A stretch of DNA of 64,000 nt from JAAELZ01 sp965209105. GTDB lineage: Bacteria > Pseudomonadota > Gammaproteobacteria > Arenicellales > Poriferihabitantaceae. Below the pieces are notes generated by a model that worked only from the letters and a program-made list of their open reading frames with translations, was not told the origin of the DNA and searched no databases. Both the position numbers and the translations under genes were made by a program. Positions 18,561-27,298 of the stretch are shown piece after piece. The stretch's first letter is position 1. Each line of letters opens with the position of its first letter. The stretch spans positions 41,281-105,280 of the forward strand of contig CBDBQB010000030.1 of assembly GCA_965209105.1 (NCBI GenBank), read 5' to 3'.

Positions 18561-19403
18561 ATGCAGTCTTTAGCTTGGCTTACATTATTTATTCTGCGTG
18601 CCATGCGGGCACTCTTCTCTGGGCCAAATCGCTGCTTGATTGTGCTTTGGGTAAGCATGGGAAGCGGGCAAGTTGCGATTGCTGAAAATGCTGATGATGC
18701 CTGTTACCACAATAACATTCGTAACGCGCTGAGTTACGGTATAACGATGAATAATTTAGGGGAGAAACTAAACAAGCCTTACAACTTTGCTGCACAAAAC
18801 AGACCCTCAACGCCACTCCCTCTTATGGTCAATAATACTGGCTTGAAAAACTCTGCGGCGAGTGTCGCAAGTAGTTGTAATTTTGTTCATAGCGGCATGC
18901 CTGGGGTGGGAGAGAACCTTTTCGCAGGTACTGAAATTACGGGCACTAGCCAGAGCGAGTGGGAAAGCAATCGAGTGTGGAGAATCGAAAATGCCATTCA
19001 TACATGGGCCGACGAAGCTCGGCTCTTGAGTTATCCCGTTGGTGCTCCGACGGTTGGGTGCAATAATGGATTGACGGGTGTGAATTGTCGCGCTGCGATT
19101 GGGCACTATACTCAAATGGTTTGGGATAACACCACGCAAGTGGGGTGCGCTGAACAATTTTGCCCGAGCGGTATTACTAGCAGTAGTATTGCGCTCGGGA
19201 GCCTCCCTTCGACAATGTTAGTGTGTCATTACAGTCCGCAGGGAAACTATGTGAGTGGTGCGAACTATCTCGGGCCCTATTCAGGATCAGGGGTACAGTC
19301 CCCGGCGGCTAGCCCGCCGTCAATTAATACATGTTATTCAGGAAGTTCTTCCGGTGGTAGTGGTTTCGTGATCGCGCCGATTTTGCTGCTGCTGGACGAC
19401 TAG
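18561..19403 (+). CDS. Secreted CAP-domain (SCP/PR-1-like) protein
   Basis: A 280-aa protein with an N-terminal signal sequence (cleavage probably after QVAIA, about residue 40) and a CAP domain. The CAP signature GHYTQMVWDNTTQVGCA lies near 176-192 and the second motif CHYSPQGNYV near 221. Cysteines are abundant, fitting an extracytoplasmic location. It ends in a Ser/Gly-rich linker and a short hydrophobic tail with Asp-Asp. The first ATG lacks a clear Shine-Dalgarno; the internal ATG at 18603 would give a more regular signal peptide. Molecular function is unknown. Confidence 0.85.
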   Translation: MQSLAWLTLFILRAMRALFSGPNRCLIVLWVSMGSGQVAIAENADDACYHNNIRNALSYGITMNNLGEKLNKPYNFAAQNRPSTPLPLMVNNTGLKNSAASVASSCNFVHSGMPGVGENLFAGTEITGTSQSEWESNRVWRIENAIHTWADEARLLSYPVGAPTVGCNNGLTGVNCRAAIGHYTQMVWDNTTQVGCAEQFCPSGITSSSIALGSLPSTMLVCHYSPQGNYVSGANYLGPYSGSGVQSPAASPPSINTCYSGSSSGGSGFVIAPILLLLDD

Positions 19404-19468
19404 GCTTTATCGAGACAGATGTTGTCCGATCTTCGAGCGTGTGGGGTTTTGCCACGAGTGCATGATTC

Positions 19469-20134
19469 GTGAACCAAACTTGGAGAGCTTCGCTAGATCG
19501 CGAACATTCTGGACTCCTTAGTTCTACGCAAGCACTGCTGGGTGAAACAGAGCGTGTCCGATATGGCGAGCTTCTTCAGGTCAATAGACGCGAACAATAT
19601 TTACTGTCGCGAGGTCTAATTCGCATCGCGCTGTCTCGACAATATGGCAAACCCATTGCGCACTGGAAATTCCGCGAGCGCGCCGCAGCCACACCCCTTC
19701 TCGAAAATCCAACACTGGCCCCGCTAAACTTGAGTGTTAGCCACTGCGGTGACTGGGTGTTGGTCGCGCTGAGTGAGCAAGTCGTGGGAGTCGATATTGA
19801 ATCGATCAAACCGCGCAAGCAATTAAGCGCCATTGCGCGTCGGGTGTTTACCCAAAATCAATGTGGCGCTCTTTTTAAACTCGATGTGAAAGCAGCGCTT
19901 GATGAGTTTTATCGCCTTTGGACAGCCAAAGAAGCGCTGTATAAAATTGACCCAAACCCTAAAACCCGAGTGCGTTTGGTGTCCTCAGCGCCATGGCCAT
20001 TAGATAATTATTCGGTTGCTCATACAAAGTTCGAGGAGCAGATGGCTTCAATCGTTGCAAAAGCCCCTATCGATCAGTTCAAGCATTTTGAAATGTTAAG
20101 CGAGCATGATATTCGGCAAGGGAGTTTTTTCTAG
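19469..20134 (+). CDS. 4'-phosphopantetheinyl transferase (Sfp type)
   Basis: Transfers 4'-phosphopantetheine from CoA to the serine of acyl or peptidyl carrier proteins. The Sfp/AcpT superfamily motifs are visible: VSHCGDW with the substrate His (about 91), the magnesium-binding GVDIE (about 108-112) and FYRLWTAKEALYK (about 149-161). It uses a GTG start. The 221-aa length matches Sfp/EntD-type enzymes rather than the short AcpS. No polyketide or peptide synthase gene is nearby, so its carrier-protein partner is not evident. Confidence 0.9.
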   Translation: MNQTWRASLDREHSGLLSSTQALLGETERVRYGELLQVNRREQYLLSRGLIRIALSRQYGKPIAHWKFRERAAATPLLENPTLAPLNLSVSHCGDWVLVALSEQVVGVDIESIKPRKQLSAIARRVFTQNQCGALFKLDVKAALDEFYRLWTAKEALYKIDPNPKTRVRLVSSAPWPLDNYSVAHTKFEEQMASIVAKAPIDQFKHFEMLSEHDIRQGSFF

Positions 20135-20199
20135 AACACACTTGCTCGACCCGTTTATATAAATATAATTGTAGGCCTTATAAGCAGTCACTATTAAAA

Positions 20200-20631
20200 A
20201 TGCCCAAACAAAAAAGTGTTCAAGAGATCCAGCCCAAAGTCGTGCATGAAATGCTCGGGGAAGATCCGCGTGCCTTGTTGATCGATATCCGTTCGGGGAT
20301 GGAGTTTTTGTTTGTCGGTCACCCCAAAGGCGCGGTCAATATTGCTTGGATAGACGAACCCGATTGGATCGTCAATCCAGATTTTACACCGCAGATTCGG
20401 AAACTAATGTTAGGCGGTGTATCGTGCAGCACGGAAGATGGCTGCGCTCCCATCATTTTAATTTGTCGCAGTGGGAAACGATCAATGGAAGCGGGTACCA
20501 AATTATTGGAAGAGGGCCTGCAAAATGTTTATTCCGTTGCGGGAGGTTTTGAAGGTGAGCTGGATGCGCAGCACAAACGCAGTACGATCAATGGTTGGCG
20601 TTATGATGGCTTGCCTTGGGCGCAGTGTTAA
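20200..20631 (+). CDS. Rhodanese-like domain protein
   Basis: A 143-aa single rhodanese domain with IDIRSGMEFLFVGHPKGA (about 29-46) and the active-site loop ICRSGKRS with catalytic Cys near 88. It has an insertion GGVSCSTEDGCAP before the loop that adds two cysteines. It has no signal peptide. This type is common beside sulfur-metabolism genes, but here it stands between a phosphopantetheinyl transferase and a repeat array. The substrate is unknown. Confidence 0.85.
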   Translation: MPKQKSVQEIQPKVVHEMLGEDPRALLIDIRSGMEFLFVGHPKGAVNIAWIDEPDWIVNPDFTPQIRKLMLGGVSCSTEDGCAPIILICRSGKRSMEAGTKLLEEGLQNVYSVAGGFEGELDAQHKRSTINGWRYDGLPWAQC

Positions 20632-20643
20632 TAAAGGGTAGCG

Positions 20644-20681
20644 TCCCCTTTATCCCCCTTTATCCCCTTTATCCCCTTTAT
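20644..20681. repeat. Short tandem repeat TCCCCTTTA
   Basis: Four near-identical 9- to 10-bp units of TCCCC(C)TTTA immediately downstream of the rhodanese gene. Such simple repeats can change copy number by slippage. No regulatory role is visible. Confidence 0.7.
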
Positions 20682-20691
20682 CTTCCCATTT

Positions 20692-21800
20692 ATCTATAAA
20701 ATCCTGCGATGCTCGGCTGCCTCAAACGGGAATCTCAGAAACTATTTTCAATGAGGGCATTGTTTGTGGCGAGCTGTATCCAAATAATCCGCATTAGAAA
20801 TGAGTGGCCGAGTTTAAGATTTAATTTAATGGAAGAAGCGAGGACTGTCTGAGCGCAGCGAGTTCCGCAGCGGCATTAAATTAAATCTTAAACTTGGGAA
20901 CCCGAAGGGCCATCATTTGTGGTGTGTTTTCTTGGTTCGTTCTTTTGCACAAACAAAAGAATGAACGCCCGCCACGGCAGTGGCAATGTTAGAGCATAGT
21001 TTCAATCAGTAGATTGCCACGTCGCTTTGCTCCTCGCAACGACAGGATTTACGGAAGTTCGACGAACGCTATACTTAAGAAGTTGAATTTTAGTTTGGGC
21101 AACTCTTTTCTCACTTTTTGCGTGGCCAAAATTAGGCAAAAAGGCCACCCGATCGCCAGCCCTTCGGGTTCCCTGTGCTTCTCGTTCACGCTCAAACAGT
21201 GCTCGCACTATTCCATAAAATCCTGCGATGCTCGGCTGGCTAAAACGGGAATAGTAGACGCTACTGTGTTAGAGGGAGTTTGTTGTTGGTGGTGAACTGT
21301 ATCCAAAAAGCCCGCATTAGAAATGAGTGGCCGAGTTTAAGATTTAATTTAATGGAAGAATCGAGGACTGTCTGAGCGCAGCGAGTTCCGCAGCGACGTT
21401 AAATTAAATCATAAACTTGGGAACCCGAAGGGCCACCATTTGCGGTGTGTTTTCTTGGTTCGTTCTTTTGCACAAACAAAAGAATGAACGCCCGCCACGG
21501 CAGTGGCAATGTTAGAACATAGTTTCAATCAGTAGATTGCCACGTCGCTTTGCTCCTCGCAACGACAGGATTTACGGAAGTTCGACGAACGCTATACTTA
21601 AGAAGTTGAATTTTAGTTTGGGCAACTCTTTTCTCACTTTTTGCGTGGCCAAAATTAGGCAAAAAGGCCACCCGATCGCCAGGCCTGCGGGTTCCCTGTG
21701 CTTCTCGAATTTTACGGGTACTGCGCAAGCGTTTACGCTCAAACAGTGCTCGCACTGACCCGAAAAACTCTGCGATGCTCGGCTGGCTCAAATGGGGTTT
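20692..21800. repeat. Tandem intergenic repeat, 523-bp period
   Basis: Two long units beginning at 20771 (GAGCTGTATCC) and 21294 (GAACTGTATCC), plus a partial unit tail at 20692-20770. Each unit has a hairpin with perfect 20-bp arms AGTTTAAGATTTAATTTAAT (20811-20830 with 20875-20894 in unit 1). The hairpin loop contains GAGCGCAGCGAG. A second hairpin TTCGTTCTTTTG/CAAAAGAATGAA follows, then a GTCGCTTTGCTCCTCGCAACGAC block. Unit 2 carries a small insertion near 21708-21735. Similar intergenic modules occur in other gammaproteobacteria. The reading frames inside are not convincing genes. Confidence 0.85.
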
Positions 21801-21803
21801 TTA

Positions 21804-22790
21804 TCAGCCTTCGATAAAAGCTTTAAGCACGCCATTCCAACCTAAAGCCAGATTCTCGCGATTGTACCCCCCACCGCCTAATCCGATGATTCGACCATTG
21901 CAGTGTCTATCAGCCAAATACACGAGACGTCTCGCAGCATGGGCATGTGCCTCGGGGGTGAAGGCAAGATGAGTAATCGGATCACCTTTAATGCTGTCTG
22001 CACCCGCTTGGAGGATGATAATCTCGGGTTTGGCGTTGTCGATAAACTCCTCGACAATGTTCCAAGCGGCGTAAAAAGCGGCATCGTCCGCCCCGGGCGG
22101 TAGTGGGATATTAAGCTTGCAGCCCTTTGCTTTGCCCTTGCCCGTCTCATCAACCGCGCCCGTGCCAGGGTATAAAAAGCGCCCGTCTTCGTGTATATCT
22201 GCAAAAATTAGATTTGGGTCATCTACGAAAGCATAAAACACTCCATCGCCATGGTGTGCGTCGATATCGACATAGGCGATTCGCTGAATACCGTGGTGCT
22301 GTTGCAGGGTTTCAATGAGTACGCCTGCGTCATTGAATACGCAAAAACCCGCAGCGCTGTCGCGTTGCGCATGGTGAAGTCCAGCAATCGGTACAAACAC
22401 GCGCGGTGCATCACCCGACAGCATTGAATCAAGACCATCCAAACCGGCACCGACAACAGTGCTGGCGGCTTCAAATGCGCCCTTGAAAGCTGGGGTATCG
22501 CCCAAATCCAATACCCCTACTCCTCGTCGGGATTGTTGTTTTACCCTTTGAATGTAATTGTCAGTGTGGAAACGGAGCAGGTCGGACTCCCCACATTGGT
22601 TCGGGCTGATAATATTCACCCGCTTGTGTAAACCCTGATGATGGGTCTCCTTGAAAAAGGCGTGCATGCGGTCAGTGCCGAATGGATGCGGATCACCAAA
22701 GCCATAGGCCCCCAAGGCGTCACTGAGATATAAGTTAACGGGCGATGCACTCATGGGCTTAGCATAGCGATTCTTGCTGGGTTCGTCCAT
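21804..22790 (-). CDS. Histone deacetylase-family (AcuC/AphA-like) amidohydrolase
   Basis: Zinc-dependent deacetylase fold of 328 aa. Metal and catalytic motifs are GLHHAQRDSAAGFCVFND (tandem His, about 137-154), YVDIDAHHGDGV (about 174-185) and QAGADSIKGDP (about 262-272), with the active-site Gly-Gly-Gly-Tyr loop near the C terminus. Bacterial members deacetylate acetyl-CoA synthetase, polyamines or other small amides; the substrate here is not determinable. The internal Met13 is an alternative start that better fits homologues. It is oriented toward the tandem repeat and divergent from murA. Confidence 0.9.
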   Translation of the reverse strand: MDEPSKNRYAKPMSASPVNLYLSDALGAYGFGDPHPFGTDRMHAFFKETHHQGLHKRVNIISPNQCGESDLLRFHTDNYIQRVKQQSRRGVGVLDLGDTPAFKGAFEAASTVVGAGLDGLDSMLSGDAPRVFVPIAGLHHAQRDSAAGFCVFNDAGVLIETLQQHHGIQRIAYVDIDAHHGDGVFYAFVDDPNLIFADIHEDGRFLYPGTGAVDETGKGKAKGCKLNIPLPPGADDAAFYAAWNIVEEFIDNAKPEIIILQAGADSIKGDPITHLAFTPEAHAHAARRLVYLADRHCNGRIIGLGGGGYNRENLALGWNGVLKAFIEG

Positions 22791-22913
22791 CAGAGGCTTC
22801 GCTATTCAACCAGGGTTAGTTGCTGAGGCACGCAGGGTAAAACCCTTTACTTAAACCAAGTGGATGTGTACTGTTCGGGTGTTATTTATTTGCCGCGCTG
22901 TGACGCGAAATCA

Positions 22914-24218
22914 TTGGATAAAATCATTATTAACGGTCCTTGCGAAATCGCCGGGGACGTCAAAATATCGGGCGCAAAAAATGCCGCTTTACCCCTTATT
23001 TTTGCCTCCTTGCTGACGGAAGAGCCGCTCAAACTCAATAATATCCCACATTTGCAAGATGTCACGACGACCATGGCCTTGCTCGGTCAGTTGGGCGTGG
23101 AATTGGAGCTCAATGAGCATCTTTCGATCAATATTCAAGCGGATAAACTGGCGAGTTGCCGCGCACCTTACGAGTTGGTCAAAACCATGCGCGCATCGAT
23201 ACTGGCATTGGGCCCACTATTGGCGCGCTTAGGCGAAGCGGAAGTGTCTATGCCGGGGGGCTGTGCAATTGGTTCTAGGCCGGTCAATCTGCATATCAAA
23301 GGCCTGGAAGAAATGGGCGCTCAAATCACCATCGAAGACGGTTATATCAAGGCGCGTACCACGGCCGCCTCAGGGCGTTTGCAAGGCGCGAGAATATTCA
23401 TGGACATGGTGTCGGTGACCGGCACAGAGAATATTATGATGGCCGCGACGCTGGCCGAAGGCCTAACGGTTATTGAAAATGCTGCGCGCGAGCCAGAGGT
23501 GATTGATCTGGCGGATTGTCTCAATGCGATGGGTGCTCAAATCAGCGGCCATGGCACCTCAGAAATTAGCATTGAAGGCGTTGCCCAATTACACGGTGCA
23601 GAACACCGTGTCATTGCTGATCGGATCGAAGCGGGTACCTTTCTGGTCGCGGCAGCGGCGGCACGCAGTAAGATTCGTGTGAAGCATGTGGTGCCGCAGC
23701 ATTTAGATGCGGTATTAAAAAAACTCGAAGAAGCCGGCGCAAAGATTGAGGTCGGTACTGATACCGTGACGCTAGATATGCAGGGTCGCCAGCCCAAGGC
23801 CGTGTCGATTGATACCGCGCCTTACCCGGCGTTTCCAACCGATATGCAAGCGCAGTTTATCCTGCTCAATAGCGTGGCCGAAGGCACGGCTGCGGTGACA
23901 GAAAACATATTTGAAAATCGTTTTATGCACGTCCAAGAACTGCAACGTATGGGCGCGAATATCGAACTGAAGGGCAATACCGCTGTGGTGCATGGCGTCG
24001 ATCATCTCACGGGTGCGCCTGTGATGGCGACGGATTTGCGAGCCTCAGCAGGCTTGGTGTTAGCAGGCTTGGTGGCCAGCGGACAAACCGTTATTGATCG
24101 GGTGTATCATATTGACCGCGGCTATGATTGTATTGAAGAGAAGTTTTCGCAGTTGGGCGGCGATATTCAACGCATATCGGGCCGGCAATATCAACAAATG
24201 TTGGATGCGCAGTCATGA
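22914..24218 (+). CDS. murA: UDP-N-acetylglucosamine 1-carboxyvinyltransferase MurA
   Basis: First committed step of peptidoglycan synthesis: enolpyruvyl transfer from PEP to UDP-GlcNAc. I place the start at TTG 22914, because the protein then begins MDKIIINGP as in E. coli (MDKFRVQGP) and the catalytic cysteine of GGCAIGSRPVN falls at about 117, close to Cys115. An ATG at 22860 in frame would add 18 residues without homology. The Cys predicts fosfomycin sensitivity. It overlaps hisD by 4 nt. In many gammaproteobacteria hisG separates these genes; here it does not. Confidence 0.96.
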   Translation: MDKIIINGPCEIAGDVKISGAKNAALPLIFASLLTEEPLKLNNIPHLQDVTTTMALLGQLGVELELNEHLSINIQADKLASCRAPYELVKTMRASILALGPLLARLGEAEVSMPGGCAIGSRPVNLHIKGLEEMGAQITIEDGYIKARTTAASGRLQGARIFMDMVSVTGTENIMMAATLAEGLTVIENAAREPEVIDLADCLNAMGAQISGHGTSEISIEGVAQLHGAEHRVIADRIEAGTFLVAAAAARSKIRVKHVVPQHLDAVLKKLEEAGAKIEVGTDTVTLDMQGRQPKAVSIDTAPYPAFPTDMQAQFILLNSVAEGTAAVTENIFENRFMHVQELQRMGANIELKGNTAVVHGVDHLTGAPVMATDLRASAGLVLAGLVASGQTVIDRVYHIDRGYDCIEEKFSQLGGDIQRISGRQYQQMLDAQS

Positions 24219-25513
24219 TGAAGCGGCTCAATACCAAGGATTCAGAATTCAAAGCGGCGCTAGCGGATTTGCTTGATCGTGATACCGCTGAAGATCGCGC
24301 GGTCGAGCAAGTGGTTCGAGATATTATCGATCAGGTGCGCGATACAGGCGACGAAGCTCTATTAAACTTTAGCCAACAATTTGATCGACTTGAAGTCCCT
24401 GCGGCCAGTGCGCTTGAAATAGAGCAAGCCGAGTTGAAAGCAGCCTATGATGGCTTGGCGGCAGAGGTGCAGTCGGCATTATCGGTCGCGGCTCAGCGGA
24501 TTCGCAGCTATCACGAAAAAGAAGTCGCGACCTCATGGTCATTCACCGAAGCCGACGGCACCAAACTTGGGCAAATTATTAAGCCCTTGGATAGCGTTGG
24601 TGTTTACGTGCCCGGCGGCAAAGCAGCGTATCCCTCGTCGGTATTGATGACGGTCACACCCGCTAAAGTGGCGGGCGTTGAGAATATCGTGATGGTGGTG
24701 CCGGCACCCGACGGTGAGGTAAATCCCGCGGTCTTGGCCGCGGCGCATCTAACGGGGGTTGATCGAGTATTTACGATTGGCGGCGCGCAGGCAATCGCTG
24801 CGCTGGCGTATGGTACGCAGACTGTCCCCCGTGTCGATAAAATCGTTGGGCCCGGCAATATTTATGTGGCCACGGCCAAGCGTCAAGTATTTGGCCAAGT
24901 CGGCATAGACATGATCGCTGGGCCTTCTGAAGTGGTTGTGATCGCCGACGATTCAGCCAATGCAGATTGGGTAGCAATGGATCTTTTTGCACAAGCGGAA
25001 CACGATGAGCTTGCGCAATCGATTTTAATTACGCACTCACAATCCTTCGCCGATCAAGTGGCCGCGTCAATTGAAAGATTATTGCCCGACATGGAACGCA
25101 GGTCGATTATTGAAAAGGCATTGAAGGGCTATGGTGCAATGATTGTTACCCCCTCTTGGCAAGTCTCGGTGGAGGTGTCCAATCAAATTGCACCGGAACA
25201 CCTAGAGCTAATGCTCGAAAATGTAGACGAAGCGATTCCAATGATTCGCCATGCAGGCGCGATATTTGCGGGGCAATACAGTGCAGAGTCCTTGGGCGAT
25301 TATTGTGCGGGACCGAATCATGTGTTGCCGACCGCTGGCACTGCGCGTTTCAGCTCGCCTTTGGGTGTGTACGATTATCAAAAACGTTCGAGTTTGATTC
25401 AAGTTTCACGCGAGGGCGCGGATACCATTGCGCGGGTGGCTTCAACGCTGGCGCGCTGCGAAGGGCTGACGGGGCATGCGCGCTCAGCCGAATATCGAAT
25501 TAAATCGAGTTAG
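24215..25513 (+). CDS. hisD: Histidinol dehydrogenase HisD
   Basis: Catalyses the last two steps of histidine synthesis, histidinol to histidine with two NAD+. Family motifs are the VPGGKAAYPSSVLM segment (about 130), KIVGPGNIYVATAKR (about 209) and IDMIAGPSEV, with catalytic Glu-His in QIAPEHLELM (about 324) and HVLPTAGTARF. The 432-aa length is full. It starts within the murA stop (ATGATG), implying translational coupling. No other his gene is in the window. Confidence 0.97.
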   Translation: MMKRLNTKDSEFKAALADLLDRDTAEDRAVEQVVRDIIDQVRDTGDEALLNFSQQFDRLEVPAASALEIEQAELKAAYDGLAAEVQSALSVAAQRIRSYHEKEVATSWSFTEADGTKLGQIIKPLDSVGVYVPGGKAAYPSSVLMTVTPAKVAGVENIVMVVPAPDGEVNPAVLAAAHLTGVDRVFTIGGAQAIAALAYGTQTVPRVDKIVGPGNIYVATAKRQVFGQVGIDMIAGPSEVVVIADDSANADWVAMDLFAQAEHDELAQSILITHSQSFADQVAASIERLLPDMERRSIIEKALKGYGAMIVTPSWQVSVEVSNQIAPEHLELMLENVDEAIPMIRHAGAIFAGQYSAESLGDYCAGPNHVLPTAGTARFSSPLGVYDYQKRSSLIQVSREGADTIARVASTLARCEGLTGHARSAEYRIKSS

Positions 25514-25525
25514 ACGCCCTTTTTT

Positions 25526-26065
25526 ATGCCGAATAAGCCGACTATTCTTGGCGTAAAGTCGTTGGCGCAGACGCGCATATTCAAAATCGAAGAAGTGAGC
25601 CTTGAATTCTCAAATGGTGCACAGCGTCAGTTTGAGCGAATCAATAGCGGCACCCCAGGCGCGGTAATGGTAATCCCACTCGTTCAAGATGAAGTGATCA
25701 TGGTGCGTGAATACGCGGTTGGCGCAGAGCAGTATGAGCTGGGCTTTGTAAAAGGCTTAATCGATGCTGGCGAATCACCATCGCAAGCTGCGGATCGCGA
25801 GTTAAAGGAAGAGATCGGTTACGGCGCAAAATCAATACAGCAAATACGCAAGACGCGTATTATTCCGCATTACAACACAGCACTGGGCTATCTAATGCTC
25901 GCGCAAGATTTGTATCCAGAACAACGCCAAGGCGATGAGCCGGAGCCCCTGACACGGGTGCCGTGGAAATTATCTGAAATAAATGCCTTGTTAACGCACC
26001 CAGAAATTAGCGATGTTCGAACGCTACATGCGCTGTATTGGCTGCGTGACTATATCGCTCAGTAA
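25526..26065 (+). CDS. nudE: Nudix hydrolase NudE (ADP-sugar/dinucleotide pyrophosphatase)
   Basis: A 179-aa Nudix enzyme with a complete Nudix box GLIDAGE-x7-RELKEEIGY (about 77-99). Sequence layout and the cysQ neighbour match NudE, which cleaves ADP-ribose, NADH and Ap3A. It follows hisD by 12 bp and precedes cysQ by 18 bp, so murA-hisD-nudE-cysQ probably form one transcript. Confidence 0.9.
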   Translation: MPNKPTILGVKSLAQTRIFKIEEVSLEFSNGAQRQFERINSGTPGAVMVIPLVQDEVIMVREYAVGAEQYELGFVKGLIDAGESPSQAADRELKEEIGYGAKSIQQIRKTRIIPHYNTALGYLMLAQDLYPEQRQGDEPEPLTRVPWKLSEINALLTHPEISDVRTLHALYWLRDYIAQ

Positions 26066-26083
26066 AAAGCACAAGGAGTCTAT

Positions 26084-26893
26084 ATGCAAGCCCATGATGT
26101 CAACATTTTTGAAATCTGTGATATTGCGCGTGCCGCGGGTCGGGAAATCATGTCGGTGTATGACTCTGATTTTGATTTCCAAACCAAAGGCGATGGCTCG
26201 CCGCTAACCCTTGCAGATCAAAAAGCCCATGAACTGATTGAGGCCAGCCTAAAACAATTGAGCCCAAAGATACCTGTTCTGTCAGAAGAGTCGATTGATG
26301 AATATCGTGAACAGCGACTGACGTGGTCTCGGTACTGGCTGGTTGATCCGCTCGATGGCACCAAGGAGTTCATCAAGCGGAATGGAGAATTTACGGTCAA
26401 TATCGCCCTGATAGACCAAGGTGTTTCAGTCTTGGGCGTGGTGTACGCGCCGGTAATAGATACAATCTACTACGCCTCGATAGGCGATAGCGCCTATAAG
26501 CAGCTTGGGGCTGAAGCGCCGAGCCGAATATCGACGAAAGCATTCGATGCCAAAAATGCCGTTATCGTTGCCAGCCGTTCACATATGTCGGACGAGGTAA
26601 AACAATTCCAAACCAACTTGGCGCGCCAAGTTGACGAAGTTTCGCTTATCAGCATGGGGAGTTCTTTAAAGCTTTGCTTAGTGGCTGAAGGTCGCGCTGA
26701 TTATTATCCTAGACTGGGATTGACTTCCGAGTGGGATACCGCTGCTGCGCAGTGTATTGTTGAGGTAGCCGGGGGTTCGGTGCTTGATTGTGAAGGGCAT
26801 CGCTTGGCTTATAGCAAGCAAGCGATCCTTAATCCATGGTTTTTGGTGAGTGCTGATCCACGTGTGGCTCGAGATTGTCGCGGACTAGAATAA
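26084..26893 (+). CDS. cysQ: 3'(2'),5'-bisphosphate nucleotidase CysQ
   Basis: Hydrolyses PAP to AMP, clearing the by-product of sulfate assimilation. It is a lithium-sensitive inositol monophosphatase-fold enzyme. Metal-binding motifs are the early Glu (SEES, about 69), WLVDPLDGTKEFI (about 85-97) and SEWDTAAA (about 215-222). A strong AAGGAG Shine-Dalgarno lies 8 nt from the ATG. The length of 269 aa is normal. Confidence 0.94.
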   Translation: MQAHDVNIFEICDIARAAGREIMSVYDSDFDFQTKGDGSPLTLADQKAHELIEASLKQLSPKIPVLSEESIDEYREQRLTWSRYWLVDPLDGTKEFIKRNGEFTVNIALIDQGVSVLGVVYAPVIDTIYYASIGDSAYKQLGAEAPSRISTKAFDAKNAVIVASRSHMSDEVKQFQTNLARQVDEVSLISMGSSLKLCLVAEGRADYYPRLGLTSEWDTAAAQCIVEVAGGSVLDCEGHRLAYSKQAILNPWFLVSADPRVARDCRGLE

Positions 26894-26904
26894 AGGCGTT
26901 GAGT

Positions 26905-27171
26905 TCATTTATTCGACGACGACTTGCCACTTTTTTTACGCTTATGGCGATCTCGAAAGTGACGCATCCATTTTATAATAGACAAATAACCGCGTCGTGC
27001 CCATTTAAAATCGGGTGCGAGTACCAGTAAACCAAGCGGGATCATCCAAATACCGAGGATGGGCAGGAACCACAATAAACCGCCAAAAATAAGCGCCAAA
27101 CCGATCACCCAGCGCAAAGAAAAATGCATCGCTTTAAGTTTGGCGTTGAGTTTTTGTAGTTTACTATTCAT
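26905..27171 (-). CDS. Small membrane protein with two helices, PGPGW-like
   Basis: An 88-aa protein with two close hydrophobic segments (about 17-31 and 35-48, WVIGLALIFGGLLW and LGIWMIPLGLLVLAP). A lysine-rich tail RDRHKRKKSGKSS presumably faces the cytoplasm. The start was set at ATG 27171, since the longer frame has no coding features upstream. It resembles small putative transmembrane (PGPGW) proteins. Function is unknown. It lies between converging cysQ and diverging dapF. Confidence 0.65.
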   Translation of the reverse strand: MNSKLQKLNAKLKAMHFSLRWVIGLALIFGGLLWFLPILGIWMIPLGLLVLAPDFKWARRGYLSIIKWMRHFRDRHKRKKSGKSSSNK

Positions 27172-27298
27172 GTTTCCATTGTGGTGAGTCGTACAAATAT
27201 AAGTCCATGGTGCGATTAGAAGAAACTCAATTATTGGGTTTGTCCGATTCGACCAGTGTAATACAATATCGGGGGTGCTAACCAATATTACAAGCGCG

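Noticed and set aside
20800..21791. Several 60-90 codon frames on both strands in the tandem repeat
   Set aside because: They are duplicated simply because the repeat is duplicated, run through hairpins, and have no familiar motif.
20200..21800. CRISPR array in the repeat region
   Set aside because: The repeats are about 523 bp and adjacent rather than 25-40 bp separated by unique spacers, and no cas genes are present.
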